Shown here piece after piece: positions 24,491 to 36,847 of a DNA stretch of 64,000 nucleotides. Positions within the stretch are counted from its first letter, which is position 1. The number at the start of each line of letters is the position of its first letter. The notes beneath the pieces were generated by a model that did not search any database, was not told the origin of the DNA, and saw only the letters and a list, made by a program, of their open reading frames with translations. Source of the DNA: Rhynochetos jubatus (Eukaryota; Chordata; Aves; Eurypygiformes; Rhynochetidae). Location: positions 50,143,200-50,207,199 of the forward strand of contig CM050648.1 of assembly GCA_027574665.1 (NCBI GenBank), in the 5' to 3' direction. Made by a program: the position numbers and the translations under genes.

Positions 24491-27400
24491 AGCGCGTGTG
24501 TGTGTATGCCTCTCTGTAGGGGTGCATGTGTGTACAAATGTATGGATTACACAAGAACAGTATTAAAGTTGCAAATTCAGTGAATCAGAAGATTTCTTTG
24601 CTACTGCCTGTGCACAGAATAAAGATCTCCCACTTACGTCCTCATGCACCGAATTTTCCTCAGGACCGCAACCTCGGTGCGCACGTAAGGAGGACGTTGG
24701 CCACACGATGAGCAGTAGCTTAACATTTGCCTTTACCCAGGGTGCTCAGTGGGCGGCTCTAGGTGCTCTTTGCTGCACCACAGACAGAACTGATGCTTCC
24801 ACCAGACCTGGTTTTGATGGCTACCCACGGGATGGGTGCAGCGCGCAGTCGGCGCTAACAAATGGTGTTGTCTCCCGCACAGGTAGGCATTTTCAGCTCC
24901 CTTTTGACTTGTGAACCGCTAAAGCTTAAGCTCAGCTTTACACTATGGACCGTGCACTATACAGACCATGTATAGTGTGTTTAAACCTATTGAAAATACT
25001 TCTTTCTGTTTCATTTTTGTGGACCACTGGAATCCTTGGCCCACCAGACCCCAGTGTCCCCTACCTTCTCCTTGCTTACACTTTGTCCTCAATTTCTTCA
25101 GCCTAGGACCAGTTTCCATCTTCCCGAGCCCCCATGTCTTTCCTGAGTACCACTTTCCTTTTCCTAGACATTCCCAGGGTCATTTGAAAGCAGTGGCCAA
25201 ATGTGCTCTTCTAGCTTTGACCAACATCCCTATTTCCTACCCCAGGCATCCCTCCCAGTATGAACACCCTTCCGGCCTTATTTACACGCCCAAAGAACGG
25301 GCACACGCTGAAGTGGTTTGCCAAACCGGGCCCGTATGTTGGCCCCTAGCAGTAGTTTGGGGTGCTGCAGGTGGACCTTGGGAACCTGAGTGCAGCACAG
25401 TGCACCCCCAGGATGCTGCTTCCCTGCACTGAGATGTTATATATTTAAACAATTTGAAGTTAATTAAGATTATTGGCTTGGAACTAAATCAGGAATCTCA
25501 CACATCTGTGTTCCCCTCCTAGAATAGAGGCAGTTTAAAGAACGCCCGAAGCTAAACACATTATTTTGTACCTTGCTAGAAAGTTGGGGGTTTTTTTCTT
25601 CTCTTTTAACCTACATTGCTGGATGCCTACGAACATCTTTTTAAAATGCGGGGTAATTTTTTAACTGATAATGAAAAATTATTATTTTGTATGCAATTTA
25701 ACTTCACCCTAACATCAGACTGCATAATTTAAAGTGAGTTTTCTTCATATACATAACATCATAACACTGCAAGACTCAAAGTCTCTAGCGTATTTAAATG
25801 CCTGTTGGTAGGGTTCGCTTTAGATCCAAATCTCCAGCGTCCCAAGCATGCTACTTGAGCCTCATGATAGCTCAAACTAGTTTCAATGGAATCTTCTCCA
25901 GCAGGCGGGTTAGGTTTTGCTTACCCCGTTTTAAATCAGATACGCTATGATTTTTATGTCTGCTCTGAAAATGGCTTTGATCACACCTCTTCATGCCACT
26001 TTCTCCTAAGCACTTTCAGATGTTGCCAGCCCCCAATGATTTGTTCAAAGGTCTTAAAGAAAAGGGAAAAATTGCAACATCAGATTTTCAGACATTCAAT
26101 TGTCAGCTCTGATTTGCGATTTACACTTGACATCATATTCATTATGGGCCACTTTATTTTTACTTGCAAAACCGACATGTTTTATTCCAAAACAATAAAA
26201 AAAGTAGGGTGTTGTTTTTTTTCTTTTCTTACCTTATAGTGGCACAAGTGACTAACATACACAGCACTAACAGTATCTCGGGGAAGGAACAACACGCGAA
26301 CGCGTTCGACACAAACAAAAGACAGCACTTCTCCACCCAAAACGTGGCGATGCTGCGCAACTCCTTACCGCAGGATAGAGCGGAAGCCAAAAGGCTGCAT
26401 GGTTAAAAAGAATCATTAGGAGAATTCATGAAACAAAACGATCAAGTGTCCAGTATGAAAGCACAGGCTCACCGAGGAGGGCTGTGAGCTGCAGAGCACC
26501 GCAGCTGCTGACAGCCTTCGCTCACCAATCGGTCCATAGGGACACGGCGCTACACAGACCCTTCAACCAGCCTGGTCTCATGTCCTTCTGATTCCAGGAA
26601 AATGAAGGTACAGTTTCTAGCCTGATCGAGACAGTGATGAGTTGGAAAAAGTAGACTGAATTATCAGATTAATTTTAAAATAAAATCATCAAGGAAATCT
26701 TTGCCTGTATCGAAGCAGCACAGCAGCAGCAGCTAGATGAAGATGGAAGGATCTAAACAGCAAAAGCAAACCCTCCAAAGTGCTTTTAATGTGGAGGGAG
26801 CAAAGAGTGAGCTTCAGATACCTGACGGTGACACAGAGACAGTATGCAGGCAAGAAGCTGATAATGGCGAACTGCTTGTGGGTGAGCTGTAAGTTACATG
26901 AAAATAAATAAAAAAACCCAAACACAGCACAGTACAAATATCAACGGGGAAGGCTTAATTCAGGCTTCCTTGTTTCCCCAAGTGGAAAAAACATTGCTGT
27001 AGGTCTGCGTTTTGTCAGCACCCACACAGCAACGCTAAAGGAAATAACATTTGCTAGAGGCAGGAGGGATCTGGATGAGGCAGGGGACTGGAGGTGAAGA
27101 GAACATGCAAAATGCCCCTTCTCCGGCCCATCTGTGCCACATTTCATGCCGAAATTCGTCTCTCACCAGGTCATGTTAAGGGCACCTATATCTGAAGTGG
27201 TAGTGGAGGCTGGAATGGGGCTGCTAAGAGCAAACTCAGTTTCATCACTCTCTTTCTGCAGGGAAATCTCTTTGGTGTAGATTCATGCTGAGTCTCACCT
27301 ATCCTTTAGAAACCAATGCTCACAGCATCTCTGAAGAACAGTAATCAATTAGCAGATCTTTGCCATGCTGCAGCTGCTTCAAAATACACTAAGTAATTAC

Positions 27401-28559
27401 AATTAACTAATACTGTGTAAACATCTGTATAAAGAGATCCACATCATTCATCACATATGGATCAGGATATATTCCATTGCAGGGTATCTTTCCTCAAAGA
27501 ATGGACTAGAAATAAGAAAACCACTGTTCTTGTGTTGCAACAAAAACTCCACAGAGACTCCTCGTCCTGCCCTATAACGTGTGGCATTGTCAAATATAAA
27601 CCAGAAAGAAGCCCGAACAAAAAACGAGGTTAGGTTTCTCTGCAGTGCTCAGATTTTGGTAGCGGGGTATCCGTAAGACCTGGGGAATGTTTAGGGTCAG
27701 TTGATGAATGTACAAGGCAGGGCTTTCTGATTGCGTGGTTCTGTTAAACCACGGTGACATCAGGAAAACAACCACATGTACAGGGTCATACGACCTGTAG
27801 TGGCTTGGATGTGGCAGAGCTGCTGCTTCTGCAAGACCCAGGTCTGGGACGAATGAGGGTCATTAGTGCATCCTGGAGCCTGGTGAGGTGGCACCTTGCA
27901 GCTGGAGCCTATTGTCAGCCCAAAGGTAGTCCTTCCCTCACAGAAATGTGGAAGGGCCATATGTGGGAAAGCGACTCCTCTCCAAACCAGCCAGGCTGAG
28001 ATGGAAGTGGAAGTCATCATGTATGAAGCGCCCAAGAGAGAAGGTGCACAGTTCCTTTTTCTGCGCACCGTTTAGCAAAACAGCGTATGGATCAGGATAT
28101 TTATATCCAAGAGGCATGATAAGAAACTTGAAAAAACCTTCTGTGAGTTCACTTGCTTTACTTAAGTTGGTAGAGCCGGTTTTCTCTCTCCAGCTACTGT
28201 TGTTAACTACCGTCAAGTACCTTGAAAGCCTTGAAGACACGTGTTTGGGTGTTTGCTAAAATCCAGCCACCCATGGCATTTGTGTATGTCTAAAACATTT
28301 ACACATACTCAGTGATTGTGGCAAATGCTCACTGCCAGCTATAAACACAATATGATATTCTGTGAACAGGGACAACCAGTAGACTACCTCATGACTGTGG
28401 ATCTCTCCTGAAACATAATTCATTTAGTATGAAAAACCTTTTCCAGCCTTTTCGAGGCTGCAGCTACAGAAAAGTAAAATAAAGGCAGGTGCTGATGGCG
28501 ACTGGCTGCTCTATTTATGGCGTCCCCATCCCACCAGCCACTAATAGCGAGCTATTCGT

Positions 28560-28830
28560 AACGGCATGGAAATGGGCATCCCTTGAGTGCATAAAGCCGA
28601 GCATCTGTTTCCGCAGCTGCTCGTCAGGCGATGTCACCTGTGCGCCGTTCCTCCGGCTTCCATCGAGGAGCCGCCTGCGAGTGCCACAGCGGCGGCGGGG
28701 GCTTCATCCCGGCTGAGGAGGATGGAAGCTGCTTGTGCGACTCTTCATCAGCGTGATGAAATGGTCCGCGGGCTGGCCCCAAACGCGCATCCGGAAAGCG
28801 CGTGGGGAGCTTTGTGCGTTTATCGCTGTT
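28560..28830. promoter_or_regulatory. CpG-dense pocket
   Basis: About 26 CpGs occur in about 270 bp (CGTTCCTCCGG, GCGGCGGCGGG, TCCGCGGG, AACGCGCATCCGG, AAGCGCGTG), while the flanks are CpG-poor. It could be a small CpG island, for example the promoter of an unannotated non-coding transcript or an enhancer. No TATA box or splice donor can be tied to it. CpG density decays after 28830 but picks up again at 29070-29120. Confidence 0.35.
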
Positions 28831-29114
28831 TCTGTCATAGGCAGACTCTTTTGCAAAACTAATCACGCAGGAGGGGAAAAGGAAAGCAGTGGCTTGCTCA
28901 AACCTCCTGCTATACATTAAAAATATGGGGCACAAAAGGGAACAGCTTGAGTATTCCTCCCCCAGGTTACGGGTTTAAGACCAAAGGTCTCGGAGATGAA
29001 AACGGGTGAGATCTCGGCCCCTCTGCCCTCCCCAGCGCCAGTGGCCGCCCAAAAGGTGGAGGAGGTGCTTTGGCGGGCACGGTTTGGAGGTCAGCATTGC
29101 TCGTGCAAGCGCGC

Positions 29115-29130
29115 GTCTCATTTGCATGAG
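29115..29130. promoter_or_regulatory. Octamer motif inside a short inverted repeat
   Basis: ATTTGCAT (29120-29127), the POU-domain octamer, sits in tctcatttgcatgaga (starting at 29116), whose outer six bases on each side are complementary. It lies in a GC-rich stretch with GCGCGCG just upstream. Octamers act in enhancers and promoters, but one site is weak evidence. Confidence 0.25.
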
Positions 29131-31745
29131 ATGCTGCTCAGGCTGGGGACCGGCACAGACCTAGTCTTGCAGGGGTACGTGTGAGTGGTGAGCTTCCAGG
29201 AACACACGTGTGAAAATGCTGCGCCACACCGCTGTTACAAGCCATGAGCCCATGGCACGGCTTGTGTCCCCGACACAGAGCTGGCCCCAGCCCTTGAACC
29301 TAGCAGCCTGCTGGTACCACCCTCGCAGACCTCCTCAGCTGGCGTCCAGGTCTCTGCGGCTGCTCCCTGAAGGGAAGCCTGAGTTGCTGGCGGAGTTTCT
29401 GTGCAGCTCAATTAATATTGCTAATTGCCATGGTCACTTTCCAAGGGGAACCAAGGAAATAAGTTGAACCCCAAAACAAACCCTGCTAGACTTCTTTCAG
29501 GCAATAGTGCCTGCTCCATGGGACACAGAGGTTGAGAGGCAGAGCTCATCTGGTACAAATTGTCATTTCTTAGTATCGTTGACCTGGCCAGGGCTCCAGG
29601 AAAGAATGAGATATAGTGGCTCCAAAAATAACCTTTAAAAAGTCTCCTGGTATCTGTTAGGAAAGTACAACAGAAATGTAGTGGTCTGCTCCTCCAAAAA
29701 ATAAAATAGAAACTGAAGAAATATGTATTTCTCTTTTCTCCACTATTTCTCTCTTAAGTCTCCTTTCCTTCTTCCACATCGGATGACCCTACTTACCAGA
29801 AATGAGTCATTCAGCAATATTTACTAGTCCATTGGATGGCCTGTTTCATCTAACAACATGGGAACAGATCCCATAGGGTCAATCTACACTATAGGACCAG
29901 AGGCGCATGTGAGCTTCGGGGCTGGGAGACCCAGTCTCAGTATTCAGGTGATGGTTGGGCCACATCTTGTCTTCCTCCTTCAGTTTTGCACCTGTATTTC
30001 TGCTGTAAGGGGACTTGGATGACCAGGCCAGAGGGAGCTGTGGTATCCTCCAGCCAGGACCTCAGCGTGCATGATGAGGAGACCAGAGCTTGTGGAGTCT
30101 TTTACACTTGGGATCTCTCGATATTGGAGGAATCCAACCTGAGGAACCATTAAAGGTGCCACTTCCATTCGGAAGTGATACGCACCTATTTTAAAGACGG
30201 GAGGTACTGCAACACTGCACCAAACACCTCCCTGCCCGAGGGTCAGGAACCCAATGATGATCATGCTGAAATTCCCATGCTGTTGGGATTCTGAACGCAG
30301 AAGGACACTGGCAAATGCTTTCCTAGCTGATGGTGCAGTAACATTTTCCCTTTAGAAATCTCACCTTGTCCTGCTTGTCCCGAATTTCTGTTTGCAATAA
30401 AAGAACCTGAAATGATCAGCTTTTTGGTCTGAGCAATCAAATCCCTCTGAAAATGTCCTGCTAGAGTGATCAGTGAAATGGTTAATAAGCCATGTGTGGA
30501 AGGAGAATTAGGTGTTGAGTGACCAGTTGGTTCGGCCAGGGGCAAGAGGAAAGGAAGAGGGACATAGACTTCCTCCTTCCTCTTGTGTTTTCCAGCTGCA
30601 GGCCTCATTGTCCCATCTTGGTCAGCACAAGCTGCCCACAGCTTGTGCCCCAACCTGTTTTCTGGGCAACAGACAATGGAAACCAGTTAGAGAAACAGCC
30701 GTGATCTCCGGCTGACAGTTTTTTGTCATCTCTGTCATTTTTTCCTGGAGAGGGACATTTGTCACTGTGGAAAAAAAAAAAAAAAAGTATGATGGAGGTC
30801 TCTTACTCTGGACTTTGTGCAATTTCCTGGCTGGAGTTCCGGGGAGGCTGCAGCCCTTGCATCCCAGCCACAGCCCCACGAGGTCTTGTCTCCCAGGTCG
30901 GATACGCAGCCGGCAGAGCTTCCTATGCTCCTTTTGTTCCACACTCATTTCCTGGCCTGCAACGCTGTGCTCCGTGGGGACGTTGCACATATCAAAAATG
31001 CAGGGTGAAGTTGTCTAGAAATGGAGACAGGTTGTTTTTGGCAGGAGGCCCTCGAGCCAGAAACATTTTACCAGAAGAAATATGGTCGATATTTATGGAA
31101 AGTAGGATTCGACTTTCAATGGAGCTTATGTTCATAAGTCACTTAAGGCCCTTCTGAAAATCCCACCAATAATTCTTAAATTAAACAAGTCAGCATTTCC
31201 ATGCAAGCTGAAGAACGAGGAGCTGTGTCCCACTTATGGATCTGAGCTAAGCAACTGAAGAGCCAAAGAAATCTTCAGAGGCTTGGTGTGATCACGTGGA
31301 GTGCTCGTACATTTTTTTATGTGTGCAGTATGTGACACGCACCGCTCGAAAGAGACTAAAGAGCCATTGCATTCCAGCGAGTACTGGAGAGACCTTGGCA
31401 AAATGTATCATCTGGCCTCTGGTACTCGCAATGCAAGATTTAATGACCGCTGATTCATATTCGGGCTGGATTGCAATAATTTTCAGAAAATGTCTAAAGT
31501 GATAAAGGGTTCTGCCATTAGACATTATATCTTCACAAGACTTGGTCCCAATCCCGGATGGTTCCTGTTTTTCAACTGACGGTACAAAATACTCCATTAG
31601 AGTAGACAGAATTTTTGGGGGGTATTTTTGCATGATGTTCCATGAAGTCCAGAGAATCCCGAGCCAAGCCAGCTACTCAAATCAGCTTTCAGGTCACTAC
31701 AGATGTGTGCATGACAGCAAAGGAGGCTGGAGGCTGGCTGCCTGG

Positions 31746-32095
31746 GGAGCAGCTCTGACAAAAAGGACCAGGGGGTCCTGGTGGCCTTCAGGCTAAGCAT
31801 GAACCCGCAGTGCACACTGGCAGCAAGGAAGGCAAAAACCATCCTGGGCTGTGCTAACAGGAGCATAGTAAGGGTGTCAGCGGAAGCGATTATTCCACTT
31901 TATTTGGCACTTGCTGGACCCCAACTGAAGTACTGCGCCCAGTTTTGTTCACCCAGTATAAGGAAGGTGGTGAACCGGAGCGAGTTCAGGAGAAACCATC
32001 AGGACAGTTGGGGCTGGACCATTTGCTGCAGGGCTGGAGCTCATTCAACCTGGGGATGGGATTTGGAGCATCTGATAGCTGCCTGCTGATGCTTT
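31746..32095 (+). pseudogene. CR1 LINE ORF2 fragment (reverse-transcriptase C-terminal region), degraded
   Basis: The sequence agagc-agctctgacaaaaagg then accagggggtcctggtgg starts a clear match to the CR1 ORF2 end. The translated frame from about 31781 reads through LSMNPQCTLAARKAK, TILGCANRS and IIPLYLALAGPQLKYCAQF, which parallels the CR1 motifs for the segment that ends the reverse transcriptase ([42 protein letters not shown]). The frame happens to stay open for about 100 codons, but neither the upstream endonuclease/RT core nor the CR1 3' tail is present, so it is a truncated fossil. After about 32000 the match fades. Confidence 0.8.
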
Positions 32096-34074
32096 GAGCA
32101 ACTACAATGATCCCATGATAGTCATTATCAGCTGCAATTGCATTATAAATGCCCCTGAAATCCCAGCAAGGAGTCACCCATCCAACTATTAATTGGGTAA
32201 ATTTCAGGAAAGCTGTCGCTGATTGCTGATAGATTGCTTAACGAAACAAAAAAGCTGATCCTGTCCTCAAGAAGTATCAACAGGTGGAGAAAGTGATGGA
32301 AATGGACGCTCACAATAATTACAGTTGGTAAAATGACTTAGATCCCACAGAGCACAACTCCCTTCAGACTATGTTTAAAGGGGGCATGAAACAGACCTTG
32401 AAAGTTCCCCATGGCTTTGAGACTGCCTCCAGTGGCAAACTCCTCTGGTGCTTTGGTTCCCACAAGCACATCCGGGCAGTTAATGTGGAAGGTAGTGTAA
32501 CAGGACCCAGTCTTCTGAAGAATATCAGAAAAACTTCCTCAGGCTCTTCTAACAACCAACGGTGGTCAAATACTTAAAATACCTGCCAGATGTTGCAAAC
32601 AATGAACAGAAGGGGATGTCGGAGTAGGGAGCTGATGGACATACATTAGTAGTTGTAGCTGTATAAGAGTGCTCTCCAGTGGCAACAGTACTCTTTCCCT
32701 TGTTGATAATTCAGACCCTGTGTTATTAAGGGAGAAAGAGCCCACGGGTTGAACACGAGTGGCTTTGGTGATCTTGGCAAGAGTTGACTGGATAAATAGG
32801 CTCATGACTATGGAACTACGGTATAAAGCAGCAAAGATTTGGAGATGTTTTACAAAAGAAAGGGAAAGGATTCACATGTGGAAAAGAAAGGAACAAATGA
32901 AGTTTAAAAATCTCTCTATTAAACTGAGGCTGGAAAGACGGAGGAGGTTTCAAATGAGATAGATATCACAGTTCTAGGAGAAAAGACAAAAACGATGCAG
33001 AAGGTGACTTTTCTGGTAGTATCTGTATTATTACTGGGTAGCTTCCACACAACAAAAAAATGCCATGGTGCACATTGTCAGAGCTTGGAATGCAAATGGC
33101 AGAAGAACAGACCCCAGAATAAAAGTACAGACCAAAAGGCATGTGGCTGCAGTGATAGTTGTTCTTAGCTGTGATTGTTGGGGGTGCAAAAAAAGTAAAG
33201 GCTGTCCCAGGAAGCAGCTAAGAAAGAAGAGATGCCCATGAAATCTCCAGCCCCCACCAATGAACAAGAAGAAAAAACAGTGGGAAGACAGAGGAAAAGA
33301 GACTGAGGATGTGGCAAGTGGGACTTCAACCAGCACTTTGAGAAAAGGGGAAGGAGGAAATGCATAGCATCTGCGGAGTCGGAGGAAGGAACTGAGGAAT
33401 GACATTCTGGAATTTCTGGAATATTTTGAAGATGAATAGGAAAAGGTACCTAGCGGATAGGCTAAACCAGGAAATGTGTTCTCAGTGCAGCTGGCTATCA
33501 CAGGTCAGTAGAAACATAAGATAATGGTATATTTTTCTCTCAGATTTGTTGTCCATGAGTTAGGGACACTACAGGACAAAGATGAAGCCGTAACTTGGAC
33601 AGGCTGAAACGAACACCTCAAATAGCTAATCTGAGGCAAACAGGCCAGCAACAGATTTAATCATGGGACACACCACTACTTTGTTCTAGAAAGTTCACAT
33701 AGTTCAATAATCACATTTACCCTGAGGGCCAAATAAAAAGCAAAGCATTGCTAAAGGGAGAAAATAAAATTTTAGGAAAATTTCCATTGCCATATTGGGT
33801 GAGGCAGGTGTGGGCACTGCTCCTGATATCAGAAACAATGTTATGGAGTTGTTTGCTGGAATAAGACAAGGCTACAATCTCTTAAGCACTACCTCAGACC
33901 TGGTATAAACAGGGACATTTATGTGCTGCAGTGGATTACACTAATAATCTACCCCAACATTACAGGAAAGATGATTTCCCTTTGTAGGACAATTAACTTC
34001 TTTGTGTCCTAGATGACTGAAATCTCTTTTAGGCCCTGACTGGGCACGTCAGTTTACTTGTGTGCTTGCCTTTA

Positions 34075-34235
34075 ATGACATGCCATGCTGTTCTGATGAT
34101 CTATAGCAGCACTTTTTAATTTTTAATCACTTGCTAAATTAGACACTATATTGCCAGCCTTTTGTCCGCGCTAAATAGCCTTCATTTTTTTTTTCTCTAA
34201 TATAGAAAAATAGGAATTGTTATCTCTTTTTATAT
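34075..34235. promoter_or_regulatory. AT-rich candidate conserved non-coding element
   Basis: The motifs actttttaatttttaatcac, ttgctaaattagacac and cgcgctaaatagcc-like cores lie in unique sequence next to a short T tract. The call is by enhancer-like texture only. Confidence 0.2.
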
Positions 34236-36739
34236 TGCTGAAGAAGGCCAAGACAGAGATTAGGCATTAGCTTCACTAAAGCCAAATTTTAGTCAAAGCA
34301 ATGCAGAAATTACAGTTTCATAATCCTTCCAAGAAGGGAGTTACATTATTCATGTGAATGCTAAATATATTTTCCATTATTTTGTGCATGTGAATGCATT
34401 CTTGAACCACTCCACTCAAGATTTTTATCAGTTTCAGATGCAAAGGCACAGTACTAAAATACTTCAGTAGTAATTTGAGTTGTTGGATAATTCTGTACGG
34501 TAGAGCCACCACCAAAGGTAACAACAGCAATACTGCTGATACTGATTTGTTTGTTCTGTGTTTATTCTTTTCCTACTTTTGTTTGATTTCCTACAAGCCA
34601 CCTTGGGAGGCAGCAAGCAAACCTGAGTTTATCCAAAGGGTTAATAACAAGAAACTTGCTTCCCAAATGCTTCTTGGATTCTGAGGCACAACTGATTACT
34701 TAAAAGGATTTGGTAGACTGTGCCTGCTGTTAAGCCTAAAAAGAAAGATAATTTGTTATATTTTAAAATGTATTCAAGCCTATAAAACCACTGGTCTTTG
34801 GGGATGGATGTTCTTTGTTTCAGATATCACGCCAAACTCTGGACGTTTGAGGCTGCCTGAGATGAAGTATAAATGAGGGGTTTTTTTATGAGAGATACCA
34901 GATAGCCTTTAACAGAGAACTATGTCCACAATGCATTTAAGCTGAAATCTGGTTTTACACTGCGTTGTTGGTATCATTATGTCCTACAGAGTTATAATCT
35001 CCAGCAGCAGCAACAGAAGGATCTTTCTAGCTTTTGCCTTTGCTGGTGGAGCTGCCAGCCATGTCAAATTGCATAACGCAATGTCTACTATGTGCTGGGT
35101 GGAGACGACGAAGTTATTCTGCTTGTTTTGTCAGCCAGAAAGCTTCAGACAAAGCTATTTCTGTACAGAAACTATGTTATTACTGTAGTGATAGGTCAAC
35201 ACCATGGGTATATGCTACTAAAAAGGGCACAAAAGCATTTGTTTAAGAACTAATCTGGAAAAATAAATTTTTTTAAAAAACGGTTTTTTGATTAAAAAAT
35301 TAAAGAAGTACTTTGAGAAAAGGTAAATGACTGTAAGATACCATTCTTTTGGGTTGAAGTCAAGAAACTGTGCAATGCTCACTTGTCTCAAGCCTGGAAC
35401 CCATGCAAACACCAGCAGACCTGGGACAGGCATAAATAGGAGTATTCCTGGGTTTCTGCAACATCTGCTCCTTCACTAGACGATGTGGTACAGCGCTCAG
35501 GGCGGCTATCCCTGGTTTTCTCTGATAATTTCTGAAGGAAGATCACAATTTCGGTCAAGAGCTGTTCCCACCTGCCATCTTTGAGAGCCCCCAGCACTAC
35601 TGCTGAGGCAAACTGCTGACCAGAATGAGCCTCAAGGGCAGCTAAAATGTCTGCTTGGCCCTTATGTTGGCAGATTCTGGTCTGGTCCATACAGAAAACT
35701 CATGACAGTGAAATCCCGTCCTACCTCACACAGTTTAAAACCAAGAAGCAAGGGGAGAGAGGGCAGTGATTTATGCCGAGTGATTCCCAGATCTCTGGGT
35801 CCACACCACACACAGGTGGGTGCCACCCATCTGGCTGCAGCACAAGGGTGTCCCACGATGCAGGGCCCTTCACTGCCTACCAGCAGGGAAGAAAGCCCCC
35901 CTTACTGCCCACCGCATCTCCTGCCACCTTTCCTTGCAGTAATTCTAGACCTTAATTATCAAATCTCCTCTGTTCAGGAAGAAATCACTGGGTTTCATAG
36001 CACGGCTGAGATTGCCTTGTGAAGACAGGATGTGAGCTCCCATATCAGCACCACTGTGTCTCACTTTCGCTGGTCCTCTGCCCCCATCCTCACCTGCCCA
36101 CACGGGGTTCCGCCAGCTCAGGGATATTCAGACCCTGCTCCTGTGTGAACCGGGAGAGAGCAAGGCACGAGTCACCTCGTAGTGGGGGGAAGATCCAACC
36201 CTTTTAAATCACAGACTCATCTGGTATCTGCTCTTGCTCTCAAGAAAGCTCCTGGCATTGTTTTCCTGATTCACCAGGAGACTCCAAAGTCTCATTCTAC
36301 TGATCCTGCCATCCAGACTGCACCAAACGGAACCCCTGTTGTATCTGGAAAATTATTGTCAGTCAGTGGCGGGTCTTAGCCATCCCTGCCAACTGGCGAT
36401 GCTCTCTCTTCACCAGTCACCCTGTTGTCGTCTATGCCTTTTGGGCACGAATTGATTTCTGAACACAAATTGATCCTTCTCATCAGCATTAAGTTGGAGG
36501 CATCAAACGAAACTAGCAGCAAGCAGGTTCAAAAAAAGCAAAACAAAGAGCTTTAGAGCTTCCTGCTGCAAAAACGTGGCAGATTTGAGAAGTTCACGTG
36601 GTTTCCTAGGGAGATCGTGCAATTTCATGGCAGACCAATGCAATGAAGATTAATAAATGGGCAGAAAGCACACCTGGTGCGCCAAGTCCTGTCCCACTAA
36701 TGGCTGGAGGATGGCAGAGCGCGTGGTAGAAGTATCATT

Positions 36740-36847
36740 TTATACCCTTTCGTGGGTTTCTGCTTTTTGGCTACTGGCAGAAACTGGACACTGGGTTGCA
36801 CAGACCTTTGGTCTGATCCAGTGTGGCCTTTCTTAGGTTCTTATGTT
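36740..36847 (+). repeat. CR1-type LINE 3' tail, ancient, plus orientation
   Basis: The segment has the conserved CR1-family tail in order: gtttctgctttttggctact, ggcagaaactggacactggg, cctttggtctgatccagtgt, then ggcctttcttaggttcttat at its end. This tail is one of the most recognisable amniote CR1/CR1-mobilised SINE 3' ends. The upstream part (about 36690-36740) may belong to the same copy but is too decayed to place. Confidence 0.8.

Larger units (their letters stand above)
18077..31745. other. Gene-free interval downstream of the terminated gene
   Basis: I find no exon, RNA gene or intact mobile element here. Open frames of up to about 154 codons exist but have no recognisable domain, no partner exons and no consistent frame. 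The interval holds AT-rich candidate regulatory islands (19.2, 20.7 and 21.4-22.1 kb), CpG-dense pockets (18.4 and 28.6 kb) and one copy of an old interspersed repeat at 24.4 kb. The rest is unique-looking sequence in which I see nothing specific. Confidence 0.55.
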
